Source: Tenrec ecaudatus
Lineage: Eukaryota; Chordata; Mammalia; Afrosoricida; Tenrecidae
Length of the DNA: 64,000 nucleotides
Assembly (NCBI RefSeq): GCF_050624435.1
Contig: NC_134539.1
Coordinates: 40,766,001-40,830,000 of the forward strand
Reading direction: 5' to 3'
The translations under genes and the position numbers were made by a program. The notes under the pieces were generated by a model that did no database searches, was not told the origin of the DNA, and saw only the letters and a program-made list of their open reading frames with translations. This document shows, one piece after another, positions 32,976 to 43,905 of this stretch (position 1 is the stretch's first letter; every line of letters begins with the position of its first letter).

Positions 32976-33588
32976 GAAAAGAACATTTTTAAATGCACTT
33001 GAGTGTAATAATAAGAAATGAAAATCTCTAGCTATCAGAAATGAAGAAGGAAATGAAAGTCAGTGGACTATGGTGGCTCAGGAGGCTCAGCTAATAACCC
33101 TAAGCCAAATTGTAAAACAGCACAAGATGAGAATGGTAGAAATACATGTTTGAGAAGTAGAATACTGAAACTAATGACCACTATCAAAAGCCCTTACAGT
33201 TTTAAACATTACCTTTTAGAGAAGGTTGGCATAAAATTTGATAATAAATGATTGAATGTCTTCTCACTGGTTTCGGAGGTGTTGAAATCAAGCCAAAAGA
33301 ACAGTGTTCAATGAGGCATGAAGACCTTGTGATTCACATGGGTATGAAATCAGAATTTATATTTCTCATTAAGTAAGATATTTGATAAAAATAAATTGAC
33401 TTATTGTTTTGGACATGATAGAAACCCCGGTCCCCAGAAGGGTCTATAGAAATTTAAAACCTTCTCCATGGCTAAATTTTTTCCAGTAGTGTGGGGGTGA
33501 GAGGCAGGAAGATAAAACAATCCTGCAAAATAGGGATTTCCAAATTAAGAGTATATTTCATACAAAAGAAAATATCAGGAGTAGGTAG
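32976..33588. other. No recognised feature
   Basis: AT-rich. The only open frames are short and without motifs. Confidence 0.4.
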
Positions 33589-33964
33589 TGTTAGGTAGTT
33601 TAACTTAGGGGCTGGGACTGTGCATACTCAGAGGTTCAGGCTTCTGACCAGGAATGGGAGGTACAGCTGGGTGGGTGCTGCACCTGGATTGGCCTACCTA
33701 TGCCAAGTAAATTCAATTCAGCCAATGGGATCTAGCAGGGTTGTCCACCGTGCCTCCTGCGGAATAATTGAAAAAGGCAGGAGCCCGGAGCCAACCAGCT
33801 TCTAGGGAGGCTGCACATAGTGAGGGGCCCTGCAGGTACCTCTGTAAACCTGAAACTTCTAACTCTCATAAAACTCACTGGGATCACAAACCAAGCTTCG
33901 GGGTGAATTCTTTTTCACGCGGAGCCAAGGACAGGGGTCTATCTCTCCCCCAAGATATCTAACA
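33589..33964 (+). mobile_element. Solo LTR, tgttagg family, internally shortened (376 bp)
   Basis: Same family as 9634-10092 and 10235-10712. It starts tgttaggtagtttaactt and ends tatctaaca, with the exact 4-bp duplication gtag at 33585-33588 and 33965-33968. It keeps cagccaatggg, the aaacctgaaacttctaac block and the CpG-bearing U5 (cttcggggtg, cacgcgg). It is about 100 bp shorter than its relatives because of deletions in the middle. Confidence 0.9.
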
Positions 33965-34308
33965 GTAGTCCCAAACGTACTCACATACACAGAGAGAGAA
34001 AAATTAATAGTAGGGTAAGTTCAAGAACAATTGGAGGGGAGCTGTAAAGAAAAACAATGAACAATTGGATTGAAGTTATAAAGAAGGCATATTTGAATGA
34101 TTATCACAATATAAAGAGTAGAAGTATAATAAAAATATTATGATGACACCAAGTAGATTGAATATATATACTGAAATATAAGAGATTTGGATTTAAAAAG
34201 AATGAATGGCTCCACAAACTCTCAACAGAAATGAGAAATCCTGTTCTGCAGTTTCCTTCTTTTAATCAGAATTCTATTATGGTATATTTGACAAAATAAT
34301 GTTCTTAT
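33965..34308. other. AT-rich, no recognised feature
   Basis: AT-rich spacer between a solo LTR and the U1 pseudogene. No motif recognised. Confidence 0.4.
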
Positions 34309-34323
34309 AAGACTACAATGTGA

Positions 34324-34489
34324 ATACTTACCTGGCAGGGGGAGATACCATGATCATGAAGGTGGTTTTCCCAGGGTGAGGCTTATCCATTGCACTCCGG
34401 ATGTGCTGACCCCTGCGATTTCCCCAAATGTTGGAAACTCGACTGCATAATTTGTGGTAGTGGGGGACTACGTTCATGCTCTTCCCTAT
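34324..34489 (+). pseudogene. Retroposed U1 snRNA pseudogene
   Basis: Near full-length U1 snRNA sequence (about 164 nt). It begins atacttacctgg, the 5'-splice-site-pairing end. It continues through gagataccatgatcatgaagg, ccattgcactccgg (loop region) and ctcgactgcataatttgtgg, which includes the Sm-binding motif aatttgtgg. Differences from functional U1 include an extra g near position 18, changes in stem loops and a diverged 3' stem. An A run (34491-34499) follows the 3' end, and imperfect 15-mers aagactacaatgtga (34309-34323) and aagacttcaacttga (34503-34517) flank it. These mark L1-mediated retroposition, so this is not a transcribed snRNA gene. Confidence 0.92.
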
Positions 34490-34804
34490 AAAAAAAAAAG
34501 AAAAGACTTCAACTTGAAAGATGAGATGGGAACCTTAGAGCACGTTAAGTTTAGGTTAAAGGGAGAAGAACAGCTCAGAAAAGGAAGGTGAGCAGGATGG
34601 CGCAACTTGAAGATTATATTCAACATGATTGCACTGTGCACGTAGAAACTAAAAGGGGGAATGAAATAATTTTTAAAAGTATGAATGGAAAGCTTAAGGA
34701 GATTTAGATATGTATTAAAGCAAATGAAAACTAGGTTTGGAATCCAGGAATTGTTCAGAATATATCACAGAAAGTAAATAAATAAAATATTTTTAGCTAG
34801 TTTC

Positions 34805-34905
34805 TTTTTCCCCTCATAGATTTATTGACATATAATTCACATATAAAATTCAGTAGTTCAATCACATCAAGAAGAGTTACTAAATAAGTCACTAATAAGG
34901 TATAG
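34805..34905 (-). mobile_element. Old L1 3' terminal fragment
   Basis: Inverse ancient L1 end: gatttattgacatataattc, acatataaaattcagtagttc, aatcacatcaagaagagtt. Same terminus as at 11.9 kb. Confidence 0.65.
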
Positions 34906-34968
34906 AATTTTCCCTTGCAGCAAATGGGAGGGGCAATTTGCTTACAACCTCAGATATTAAATTAAATT

Positions 34969-35228
34969 TGGGTTAGGTGCAAAGATCTCTCTCCCAAGTT
35001 TCCCTCCGAAACCAGAGAACTAGACCAGCCCCTCTCCCTCTCGGTTCCTCCCTTTTCAAGGATTCCCGGGGGAGGTGTGGTGAATGACCCCAGGTTGATC
35101 CCATTGGATGAATTGCGATCACCTGGCCCAGGTGGGCTGCTCCAGGTTTAACGCCAGCTTTGTTCTATGCTGGCTCTCCTGGGCATGCGTCAATGGACTT
35201 CCCAATCCCTAGGCTAAGCTACCTAACA
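34969..35228 (-). mobile_element. LTR, tgttagg family, minus strand, internally deleted
   Basis: On the minus strand it begins at 35228 with tgttaggtagcttagcctag and tracks the 10235 copy closely for about 230 bp (acgcatgcccaggagagcc, gcagcccacctgggccagg, accacacctcccccgggaa). It stops soon after gagagagatctttgca, ending ctaac at about 34972. The R/U5 part is missing and no 4-bp duplication is seen, so a deletion removed the 3' half and flank. Confidence 0.82.
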
Positions 35229-36149
35229 GTAGCTTACATATAAGAAACAATAGTAAGCTATATAATAATATTAATCAAAGTAATAAAATGATATTTTTAA
35301 CATTCTTCAGAATAACAACTTTCAAGTTATATAGTAAGGATTCAGAAAACTAATAAAAACAAGGAAACATATAAATATTTTAGATGAACAAAACAGAGAA
35401 TATTAACCAAGAGAGGACCTTCATAAAAAGTAAAAGTAAAAACTGAAAGCATATATTATAGTAACACAGAAAAACTACAAAAACCTAAAGAAAGTATTTG
35501 AGAATTACAAAGCACAATATTTTAAAGCATAAATAAAATGTGGGCAATTTTAAAGAAGTATGTAGACACAATGATGTCTACTTTAAAGCTCTAAGGATAA
35601 CCAATAAATATCAACATTGTGGCTCTGATTAAAGAGTGCATTAGGAAGAATTGCTTCCGATTATTTTGTCATTCTAGAGGAACTAGAAATTATTGTTTAA
35701 TTCAGAGTATGTATTCATTAATGCATAATAATCTTTCAAGCATAAGAAAGTTAATCAAAAAAGAGTAGAAAGAGGGAAAAAGGCAGAGTAAATTGTGATC
35801 ATCACAAGCAACTGTACAATGGCATAAACAAATAGATAATCAGAAGAAATGTCAAATCAGTGGTTTACTGTTCCAGGAATGATAAATTTAAGAGCAATGG
35901 CCCCCTATTGATCATGAAAAAGAAAATTCCAAGATCTTTAAAAACAATTCTGTCTATGATAGATAGGATGATATCCATATGCGTACAAGAAAATATAGTT
36001 AGTAGAAATATTATTCCATTTTACATACAAACCACTAAAGCCATAGAGCAAAGTATCAGAGAACTGATTCAATGACTTTAATCTGAAATTGATCAAAAGT
36101 GCAATCAAGATGTGCTGATTAGATTAGAGATTGGATGGAGAAACTTACT
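35229..36149. other. AT-rich, no recognised feature
   Basis: Strongly AT-rich. A 71-codon plus frame at 35860-36075 shows no domain. Confidence 0.45.
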
Positions 36150-37480
36150 TAAGGACAGAGTCTGCCTGTTCAACAGACTATCAATTGCTCATTTTCAGGT
36201 TAAGTTTGAACTTGAAGAAAATTGAAAGAATTCTATGAGAGTCAAGATATGAACTTGGGTGTACCTAACCTGAACTTCAAGAACTTCTCAAGAATATATT
36301 TGACACGTTGAACACTGGTGACAGAAACCTCACTAGTTTTAGGATGGCACCAAGAACCTCATGCATGAAGAAAGCAAAAGGTCATTAAAAGAGACAAGAA
36401 CGAAATGTCAAAAGAGACTGAAACTTGGTCTTGAGCAATGAGTAGCTAAAGCAGATCGAAGAAATGATGAAGTGAAAGATCTGGGGGGAAAAAAAAGAGG
36501 AGCTCCGGAAAACACAGTAAAGTAATAAAATGAAATGCGCAAAGACATAGAGTTAGAAAGCCAAAAAGGAAGAATATGTTAACCATATCTGAAATTAAAA
36601 AAGTGAAGAAAAACTCAAGCCTGAAGTTGCAAGATTAAAAGATATTGAATGATGCAGGAAACATCAAAAGAAGATGGAAATAATACAGTAACTATATAAA
36701 AAAGAGCCAGTCAACATGTCACCATTTCCAGAAGTCACATATGATGAAGAATCAATGGTACTAAAGGAAGAAGCCCACGCTATACTGAATGCATGAGGGT
36801 CAATCAAGGCTTCAGGAGCTGACAAAATACCAATGGAAATCTTTCAAAATTCTGATGAAGCCCTGGAAGCACTTGCTAGTCAATGTAAAAATATTTGGAA
36901 AACAAATATATGACCAAATGTCTGAAATCTATTTTGAAGAAAGGTGACCCCACAGAATGCAGAACTGATCAAACAATGTCACTGCTATAACATGAAAGGA
37001 AATTTTGCTGAAGATAATTCAGCAGTGATGGTAGCAGTACTGTCGCTCAGAGATGCCAGAATTTCAAGCTGGATTTAGAAGAGGATATGGCCTGAGGGCT
37101 ATCACTCCTGATTCCAGATGGCTCATGGCTGAAAGGAGAATGCCAGTGCAAGCTTTCCTTTTGTGTTACTGACAATGCAAAGACATTTGACTGTGTGAAT
37201 CATAGCAAGCTAGAGATCACCTTGAGAAGAATAGCAATCCCAGAACACATCATTGTGCCATGAGGACCATGTGCGTGGAACACGAGGCAATCATACAAAC
37301 AGAACAAGCGAATCATGGTTTAAGATCAGGGAAGCTGTGTATCAAGGTGTATCCTCTCCATCTGTGTATTGACTGAGCAAATAATGCAAGAATCTGGACT
37401 ACGTGAAGAAGAATGTGACAATAAGATCAGAGGAAGGCTTACTAACAATCGGAGATATCCAGATGACACAACCTAACTAA
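36150..37480 (+). mobile_element. RTE-type LINE fragment (reverse transcriptase part)
   Basis: Sense remnant of the Afrotherian RTE (BovB-related) LINE. Recognisable stretches in order: gaacttctcaagaatatattt, atgaagaaagcaaaaggtcat, gatgaagtgaaagatctg, catcaaaagaagatggaaa, tttcaagctggatttagaaga (RT region), catttgactgtgtgaatcata (FDCVNH). The active-site box at 37456-37467 reads YPDD where the family has YADD. Many indels and stops. An AfroSINE interrupts it at 37480. Confidence 0.82.
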
Positions 37481-37668
37481 CTAACAAAACTCTCTGCCCT
37501 ATTGGACAGAAAACTGCCTTTTATGGTTTCAAAGACTTTAAATATTGATGGTTGTAAATAGGCTTATTTTACTTCCTTGGAGCATTGATAGGTTTGAACA
37601 GCCGACCTTGTGATTTTTCAGCTCATTGTATAGCCCAGTATGTCATCAAGACTCTATTGACACAAGCT
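37481..37668 (-). mobile_element. AfroSINE inserted in the RTE LINE
   Basis: Inverse AfroSINE body: tgccctattggacagaaaact, ttatggtttcaaagactttaaat, then a head with gaacagccgaccttgtga and attgtatagcccagtatg. It lies exactly between two contiguous RTE segments. Flanks gacacaacctaac and gacacaagctacc look like a decayed target duplication. Confidence 0.72.
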
Positions 37669-38160
37669 ACCTTGCTGAAAACAGAAAGGACTTGAAGCAC
37701 TTACTGATGAAGATCAAGGATTGAAACCGTTAGTATGGATTACAACTCAATGTAAAGAAAGTGAAAACTCTCCCAACTGAACCAATAGACAACATCCTGA
37801 GAACCACATAAATGTTTTAAGTTTTCAAGGATTTAATTTCCTTGGATCCGCAATGAGTACTCATGAAAGCCATAGTCAAGAAATCAAATAATGCATTACA
37901 TTGGACAAATCTGCTGCACAAGACCTCTCCAAAGTGTTAAAAACAAGGATTCCACTTTGGAAACGAATGTGCTTCCAATCTTAGCAATTGTATTTCCAAT
38001 CGCCTCATGTGCATGTGAAAGCTGTAGAATGAGTAAGGAAGACCTTAGAAAACTTGATGCATTTGAATATTGAAAATACCGTACACTGCATAAAGAACAA
38101 GCAAATGTATCTTGGAAGAAGTACAGCAGGAGTGCTCCTTAAAATGAACCCCAAGATGGG
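37669..38160 (+). mobile_element. RTE LINE fragment, continued
   Basis: Continues the LINE: gaaaggacttgaagcacttac, gtatggattacaactcaatg, caaggatttaatttccttgga, agtcaagaaatcaaataatgc, aaatctgctgcacaagacct, gcatgtgaaagctg, gaataaggaagacc equivalents, then cttggaagaagtacagcagg. This is the C-terminal half of the RTE polyprotein, broken by indels. Confidence 0.82.
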
Positions 38161-38164
38161 TGAA

Positions 38165-38350
38165 TCTATAGAGAGAACAATTAGAAAGAGGGCCCCTATG
38201 TTAGGAGAGACGTGGGGAGTAATGGGGAGCTGATACCAAAGAGTTCAAGATCACAGAAAATGTTTTAAAAGCGATTTTAGTAGCAATTGTACAATACTGC
38301 TTGATGTGATTGAACTATGGTATGCTATGATGTCTGGATTAGCTCCTAAT
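38165..38350 (+). mobile_element. Old L1 3' terminal fragment inserted in the RTE
   Basis: Sense L1 tail of the older subfamily: taatggggagctgataccaa, gaaaatgttttaaaagcg, caattgtacaatactgcttga, gattgaactatgg. It separates RTE text that resumes at about 38370 (agtgaagaatgcaag...tactttggacacattatc). Confidence 0.65.
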
Positions 38351-38364
38351 ATTTGGCTTTTGGG

Positions 38365-38600
38365 GAAAAAGTGAAGAATGCAAGATTTTCTCTCAAGTAC
38401 TTTGGACACATTATCATCAGAGATCAGCCCTGGAAAAGAATATCATGCTTAGTTAAATAGAAGGACAAAGAACAAGTGGAAGAGCATCTAGGAGATAGGT
38501 TGACATGGTGGCTGGAAAAATGGGCTCAAACATAACAGTGGTAGGATGCCCCAGACCAGACAGTGTTTGGATCTATTGTGAAGATTGTGATCAGTCAGAA
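38365..38600 (+). mobile_element. RTE LINE fragment, 3' part
   Basis: Sense RTE 3' region: aagtactttggacacattatc, agagatcagccctggaaaag, catcatgctt-like, gaagagcatctaggag, gacatggtggctgg, gctcaaacataacagtggtag, gaccagacagtgttt. This is the usual run-in to the RTE terminus that AfroSINE shares. Confidence 0.8.
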
Positions 38601-38609
38601 CTGAAAACA

Positions 38610-38810
38610 AAACAAATTATTGTCATTGAGTTAATACTCACTCATAGCAGGCCTCTGGGACAGTGTATAGCTTCCTCTGTGGGTCTCTGAGCCTGTAACT
38701 GTCTATGGGAATAGAAACCTCGTGATTTTTCTACAAAGCAGATGGTGGTTTCAAACTGATGACCTTGAGGTTAGTAGCCCAACAAGTCACTCATCAGTGC
38801 TTTTAAGCTA
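38610..38810 (-). mobile_element. AfroSINE
   Basis: Inverse AfroSINE: attattgtcattgagttaata, ctcactcatagc, cctctgtgggtctctgagcct, gggaatagaaacctcgtg, caaactgatgaccttgaggt and a head ending agtcactcatcagtg. It is the tgtgggt(t/c)tctgag variant. Confidence 0.78.
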
Positions 38811-38890
38811 AAAGGTGAGGATGGGGATTTTGGAATTTCTTCTTCCTATTTATGTTTTCAATGGGAAATTTATGTTTCGTAGACCCTGGA

Positions 38891-39600
38891 TGTGGGGGAC
38901 CAGCCTCCCTAAAACCAAATGGATCCAAGGGGAAGCTGTGTAATTGAGGGGTAAATTGAAGAGACACGAGACAAGGCATTCATGGGCTCACCTCTTCCAT
39001 GGCAAATGGAACCAGTATGAGGGAGTAATGTATTCTTTCACAGACTTATGTAATCTCAGGCAAGCAAGCCACTGGGAGCTCATATGTAAAAGGAAAGAGC
39101 TGTGTTACAGGCATACATGTAACATGAAGGGGATGAGCTAGTGGTATACACACAATAGGAAGGGGAGGTGCTAGAGGCACACATGTGACCAGAATGTACA
39201 TACTTAAGATAGGTGGCACTAGGATTAAAATGGTGGCCTAACCTTAGCCTCTCTGAGCTAGCTTGTCTTTTGGTGTCTCTGAGCTCTTCTCCAGGGGAAT
39301 CATCTATGATCCTTATGAGAAGGGAGTGGACCCTACTTACGGTGGGAGGGACAATAGGGTCTGACTGCTCTCTATGGCAAACAACCTTCAGGTGAGCAAC
39401 CTTCAAGTAGTTGGACTTCAAGCATGTATAGTAGCAACCAGGTGCTTTCAAGCACATTAACATTGGCATTATTTACATAGTAGGGGTGGGGGGGGATAAC
39501 TTTTACTTAGGAGGATGTGAATGGGATGCATCTCCAATCTATGAATGTAAAGGTCGCGCTCCATGGGAGCCCGAGACCCTCAAATTCCTTAACATAAGAG
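38891..39600 (+). mobile_element. Candidate LTR-like element, unassigned
   Basis: Starts tgtgggggaccagcctcc, reminiscent of class II ERV LTR starts. It contains three imperfect copies of a roughly 37-bp unit at 39108-39225 (cacatgt and gaaggggatgagctag / gaaggggaggtgctag / gataggtggcactag) and a CpG-bearing section ggtcgcgctccatggg near 39552. I could not find a matching 3' terminus or flanking duplication. Open frames on both strands at 39.1-39.5 kb look incidental. Confidence 0.35.
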
Positions 39601-39817
39601 CATAGAGAATTTGTCAGCATATTCTCTTATTCGTTTATAAGTATGTGTTTTAATAAATTTACTCTCAAATTGAAATAATTAGGTATGGTTCATATTTAAC
39701 ATGTTAGTCAAATGTTTGCATAAGTATATTATGCAGTGTTCTATGCAAAAAAATAAAATATAATAAGGAATTATGCTAGATAAAGGAATACCTTCTAGTG
39801 TAATAATGCAGTAATGA

Positions 39818-39855
39818 TACTGCTGCTGCTGCTGATGATGATATGATGATGTTTT
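39818..39855. repeat. (CTG)n(ATG)n trinucleotide repeat
   Basis: tgctgctgctgctga passing into tgatgatatgatgatg, a short simple repeat. Confidence 0.9.
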
Positions 39856-41190
39856 GATGTGCATCATAAAGTAGCATCTATTTATTACTATGAACTATTT
39901 ATGTCCATTGACATTTTAATATAATAGACTTTATGGGAGTTGGTTCAGAACTGCTAATTGTACTAAAGTTAGGCATTCATGATTCTGAGACTGAATACTA
40001 AGATTTCTAAATCCTCTTGTTTCTACTGAGAATGTTTTTTTTAAGGATTCAAGGTGAAAGGAGGAATTCAACATGCTCAAGTGACCCAAAGCAATTAAAA
40101 ATCCTATATTTAAAAAAAAAAAGTACATATGCCTCTTGACTAAAATAATTAAAAATGATAATGAAAGCTACATGTTATTTTTATGCTTTAGCATATATCA
40201 ATACTCCCCTTGAAGTATTAAACCTCTTATTTTAATGAGTAAGACAGCAAAGGAAAGATTTTACAGGATATAAAATAGAATTGAATTTCTCTCAAAAGGT
40301 ATTTTTATATGTACATTATGAATATTCCTATTTTATAATACATGCTTATTTTATTGTAATTAAAATTTTCTTGCTTAACTAAGTCTCTTCTATGAGCAAA
40401 TAAAGGATGTAAGCCTAAGATCATCAAAATAATAAAGTAAAAAATCAATATTTTGAAGATGAGAGAGCTCATTATGAAACATCAAGAATAAAAAAAAGAG
40501 AGAGAATAAGCTATTTTTAAGCTCAAGGATTACCACCCTATTCTGAGTCAAATTTTAGGAGATGTAGAAAATATTTTAAAGAAATGAATAGCACCGAACC
40601 AATGCAATCAATGACAACAATAAAGCATAATTGGCTGATCTGTGATGTGGAACACTTTTGATTGCATATGTGCAAGATCAGATGTAGCAAATCTATATGC
40701 CTGCAAACCAAGCAGCAATTTCAACCAAGATGTTGTCTCTCTTTGAAATGAGTGATAGGCGGGTAGATAAAACAGCCAGGGCGAGCTTATTTTCGTTTGG
40801 ATATAGTCTCAGTTCTATGTCCTTCTCACTCCACTCATCTAGTTGATGTTTTTGTTTGTTTGTTTGTGTGTTGCCAGGGTCCCTATCAGTCAAAAAATAT
40901 ACTGGACGGGATCTAATGTTTATGTCTTATCTCCAGCTCTCTTATCCTCCTCCTCCTCAAAATGTCTTTAACCTCTCTTGTTGAATAAATTCGGGACAGA
41001 TTTCAGATATCTATTCTGGTAGGATAAAAACCAATGAACACAAGATTGAATGGTTATGCAAGTCTTCCTTATTTTGCATATATGTATATAAATTCTCTAG
41101 ACAAAGTAAATCATTATTTTCAATGTAAAATGGACGCTGCTACCATTCTACTTGGCTATTAATCTAAAACTTGGATTTTGTAATTACCCA
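39856..41190. other. AT-rich, no recognised feature
   Basis: Low-complexity AT-rich DNA with a (TTTG)n run at about 40848-40868. No repeats or exons I can name. Confidence 0.45.
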
Positions 41191-41191
41191 C

Positions 41192-41300
41192 CACTACATA
41201 GGAGAAAGCCTGGAAATCAGTTGCCATAAAGGTTACATCTTCAGAATCCCAATGGGGAAATTCCACTCTGTAGGGTCACTGTGAGTCAGGATGGGTTATT
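41192..41300 (+). mobile_element. AfroSINE 3' fragment
   Basis: Sense AfroSINE body and 3' end: taggagaaagcctgg, gccataaaggttacatcttcag, cccaatggggaaattccactct and gtagggtcactgtgagtcagg. The head is missing. Confidence 0.75.
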
Positions 41301-41931
41301 TATTCTTTTATACATTTTTCACAGGAGCAGATCTCTCTATCTTACCATTTTTTCACTTAGTAGCCCTTCTCCCATTGTGCTACCACAGCTCCTATTGAGA
41401 AAATTAGCAAGGTTGTATTATGTGTGCAAACTTGAAAAGTCTACATATGCAAAGGACTTGAGAGATCCACTCATACCCTTATTTACAAGGAAAGGTAACT
41501 ACTTTTTAAATACATAAATAGAAAATGATCTTTAATGGCATCTTTTACATTCTTGAAATTGTAGCTAGAGAAAAGGAATCAAAGGCAATTGTCTGTAACT
41601 CTGATTTTAAATGCATAAAGTATTTTTGCTGGCAAAGCTTCATAAGCTAAAATTATAGTACCTACCTTAGCATCATTGAAGTCCATAATGCATTTTTAAG
41701 TTGCTTAGTAATATTCTTCAACAGTCTAGTTTATTTGTTGTAACTAGACATTTCATATACAGCTAAAACATTTTTGCTTTGATTAATTTTTCTGTCATTT
41801 TATTGATTTCGATTATTTATGTGTTCTTCATCTCTAGATAGTTCTTAGATAATTTTACCCTTAAAGGAAAAGCCAGATCCAAGAGAGAACAACAAGAAAA
41901 ATGTATGGTTTAATTAAATATTCTTTGCTGA

Positions 41932-42880
41932 GATTAGTGACTACCAGAAAGATGTTTACCTGTTTTTTATTGACTATTCTAAGACTTTTGATTGCTGAGA
42001 TCATAACAAATTATGGATAAAGTATGAAGAATGGGAATTTTAGAACACCTTCATTTTGCTCGTTTAGGACCTGTGTCTATACCACAAGGTCATCATTCAA
42101 ACATAGCAAAGGGATCCTGTGTGTTTTACAATAAGAACTTACTTAAAACTTAACTTAGTCAACTTTATGGCGATTAAATAATATCGGAAGATGGACCATG
42201 TGAAGAACTCAGCATGAGCATTAAAGCAAGACCTACTAATGGCCTATGATTGTGTGCCAAAAGAGAAGAGTGCTTGAAGCACTAAAGTCTTTGGTAAAAA
42301 TTCTACCTCAGCACAAAGAACACAGAATCTTTATCATAGGATCTATAGGTGACATCGTGATAAATGGGAAAAATATATCAGTTGCAAAGAATTTCATTTC
42401 TTGGAGCCGCAAAAACAGCTGTGAAGAACTCAAATGATAAATTTCACTGACAAATCTGCCAAGAATATCCTTTAAAGTGTTAGAAAGCAAGATGCCACAT
42501 TGAGAACTATGGTTCATCGTTCTGACTGAAGCTATGGTATCAGTTGCCTTATATGTTTGCAAAAGCTAGGCAATTAATAAGGTAGACTGAAGACAAATGA
42601 ATACTTTTGAATTATGTGTTGGTGACAATATTTAATATACACTTGACTATCAGAAAAAAAGAACAAAGTTATCTTAGAAGAAGTAAATGCAGAATGCACC
42701 TTCAATGTAAGATTGGTCAGACTGTATTCCCAGGAAGGACCAGTCCCTGGAGAGGCACGTCATGCCCAGTAGGTCAACGTACATGAGGGAGATGCTCAAA
42801 AGGACGGATGGACACAATGCAACAGTGGACTGAAACATAGTAACTCTTCTGAGGATGATGCACGACTTGGCATATATTTT
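41932..42880 (+). mobile_element. RTE LINE fragment
   Basis: A second copy of the RTE LINE. It starts gactaccagaaagatgtttac and runs ttattgactattctaagactt, gatcataacaaattatgga, gaatgggaattttagaacac, then an internally shortened RT region, gacatcgtgataaatggga, atttcatttcttggagcc, and the C-terminal part to ggacacaatgcaacagtggac. Several blocks are missing between 42130 and 42330. Confidence 0.85.
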
Positions 42881-43632
42881 GTTCTATTGTTCACAAGATT
42901 GCTTTGCTTCTGAAGTGACTTGATGACCCATAATAACAACAGGTGTTAGTTCAAGTCTGAAAAACCACCATCACCGCAGCCGTGTCAGACTTTCTAATGT
43001 TGAAACACATTTGCCTCTTAGATACCTTAACCTCTGTGACTTCTTCACAGTTTTGTATCAATTTTCTTGCAACTCTCTGCTCTCCCAGGCTTCATGACTC
43101 CACTCTTCCCTTGAAGCTCATTCGTTACTTTTCCTTGGATGTCTCTTCATCTAGCTTCCTTGTGAAGGTTGATAATCCCCAGAGGTCTGCATTTGACCTT
43201 TCTAGCCTTGAAAATCTCTGCCTTTGAAAATGTATTCATTCTTCATGATTTGAACTGCAAATAATCTACTGAGGATTTTAAACTATCTCTAAACTCTTTT
43301 AAATTCTTTTCTAGGATAACTATATTTTGATACAAAATTCAGCTTTTTTAATTAAAATGTATACATGATTCCACCTAGTTTTCTTCAACTTCTACATCTC
43401 ATATCTGAGATAACTATATCATCTAACTATATGTCCAAATATATATGATGATGTTGATTTCTGCTGCCCTACATAGTCACTTTAACAATTTACACATCAT
43501 ATTGTGTTTCCTCCCCAAACTCTCTACCAAAATCAATGTTCCTGAACTATCATTCTCATCACCTCTTACATAAGAAGTCCTAACGTGCCTTTTAATTTTT
43601 GTTTTGTATCCTACCCCTTCTTCATATTTTCC
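42881..43632. other. No recognised feature
   Basis: Mixed AT-rich DNA. An 81-codon plus frame at 42982-43227 shows no domain. Confidence 0.4.
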
Positions 43633-43647
43633 TCAGAGTAATGTTTC

Positions 43648-43890
43648 TTTTTTTAAAAAAAACATTTTATTAGGGGCTCATACAACTCTTATCACAATCC
43701 ATACATATACATACATCAATTGTATAAAGCACATCTGTACATTCTTTGTCGTCATCATTTTCAAAGCATTTGCTCTCCACTTAAGCCCTTTGCATCAGGT
43801 CCTCTCCCCCCCCCCCCGCTCCCCTCTCCCTTATGAGCCCTTGATAATTTATAGATTATTATTTTATCATATCTTGCCCTATCCGGCATT
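43648..43890 (-). mobile_element. L1 3' terminal insertion with clean target duplication
   Basis: Inverse L1 3' end from a T/A tail through attttattaggggctcatac to the gccctatccgg region, about 240 bp. It is flanked by the exact 15-bp repeat tcagagtaatgtttc (43633-43647 and 43891-43905). A poly-C run near 43808 replaces part of the purine/pyrimidine stretch. Close match to the 53.2-kb copy, so fairly young. Confidence 0.92.
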
Positions 43891-43905
43891 TCAGAGTAAT
43901 GTTTC

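Noticed and set aside
34324-34489. Functional U1 snRNA gene
   Set aside because: Stem changes, an A-tail and flanking repeats indicate a retrocopy; no snRNA promoter element recognised.
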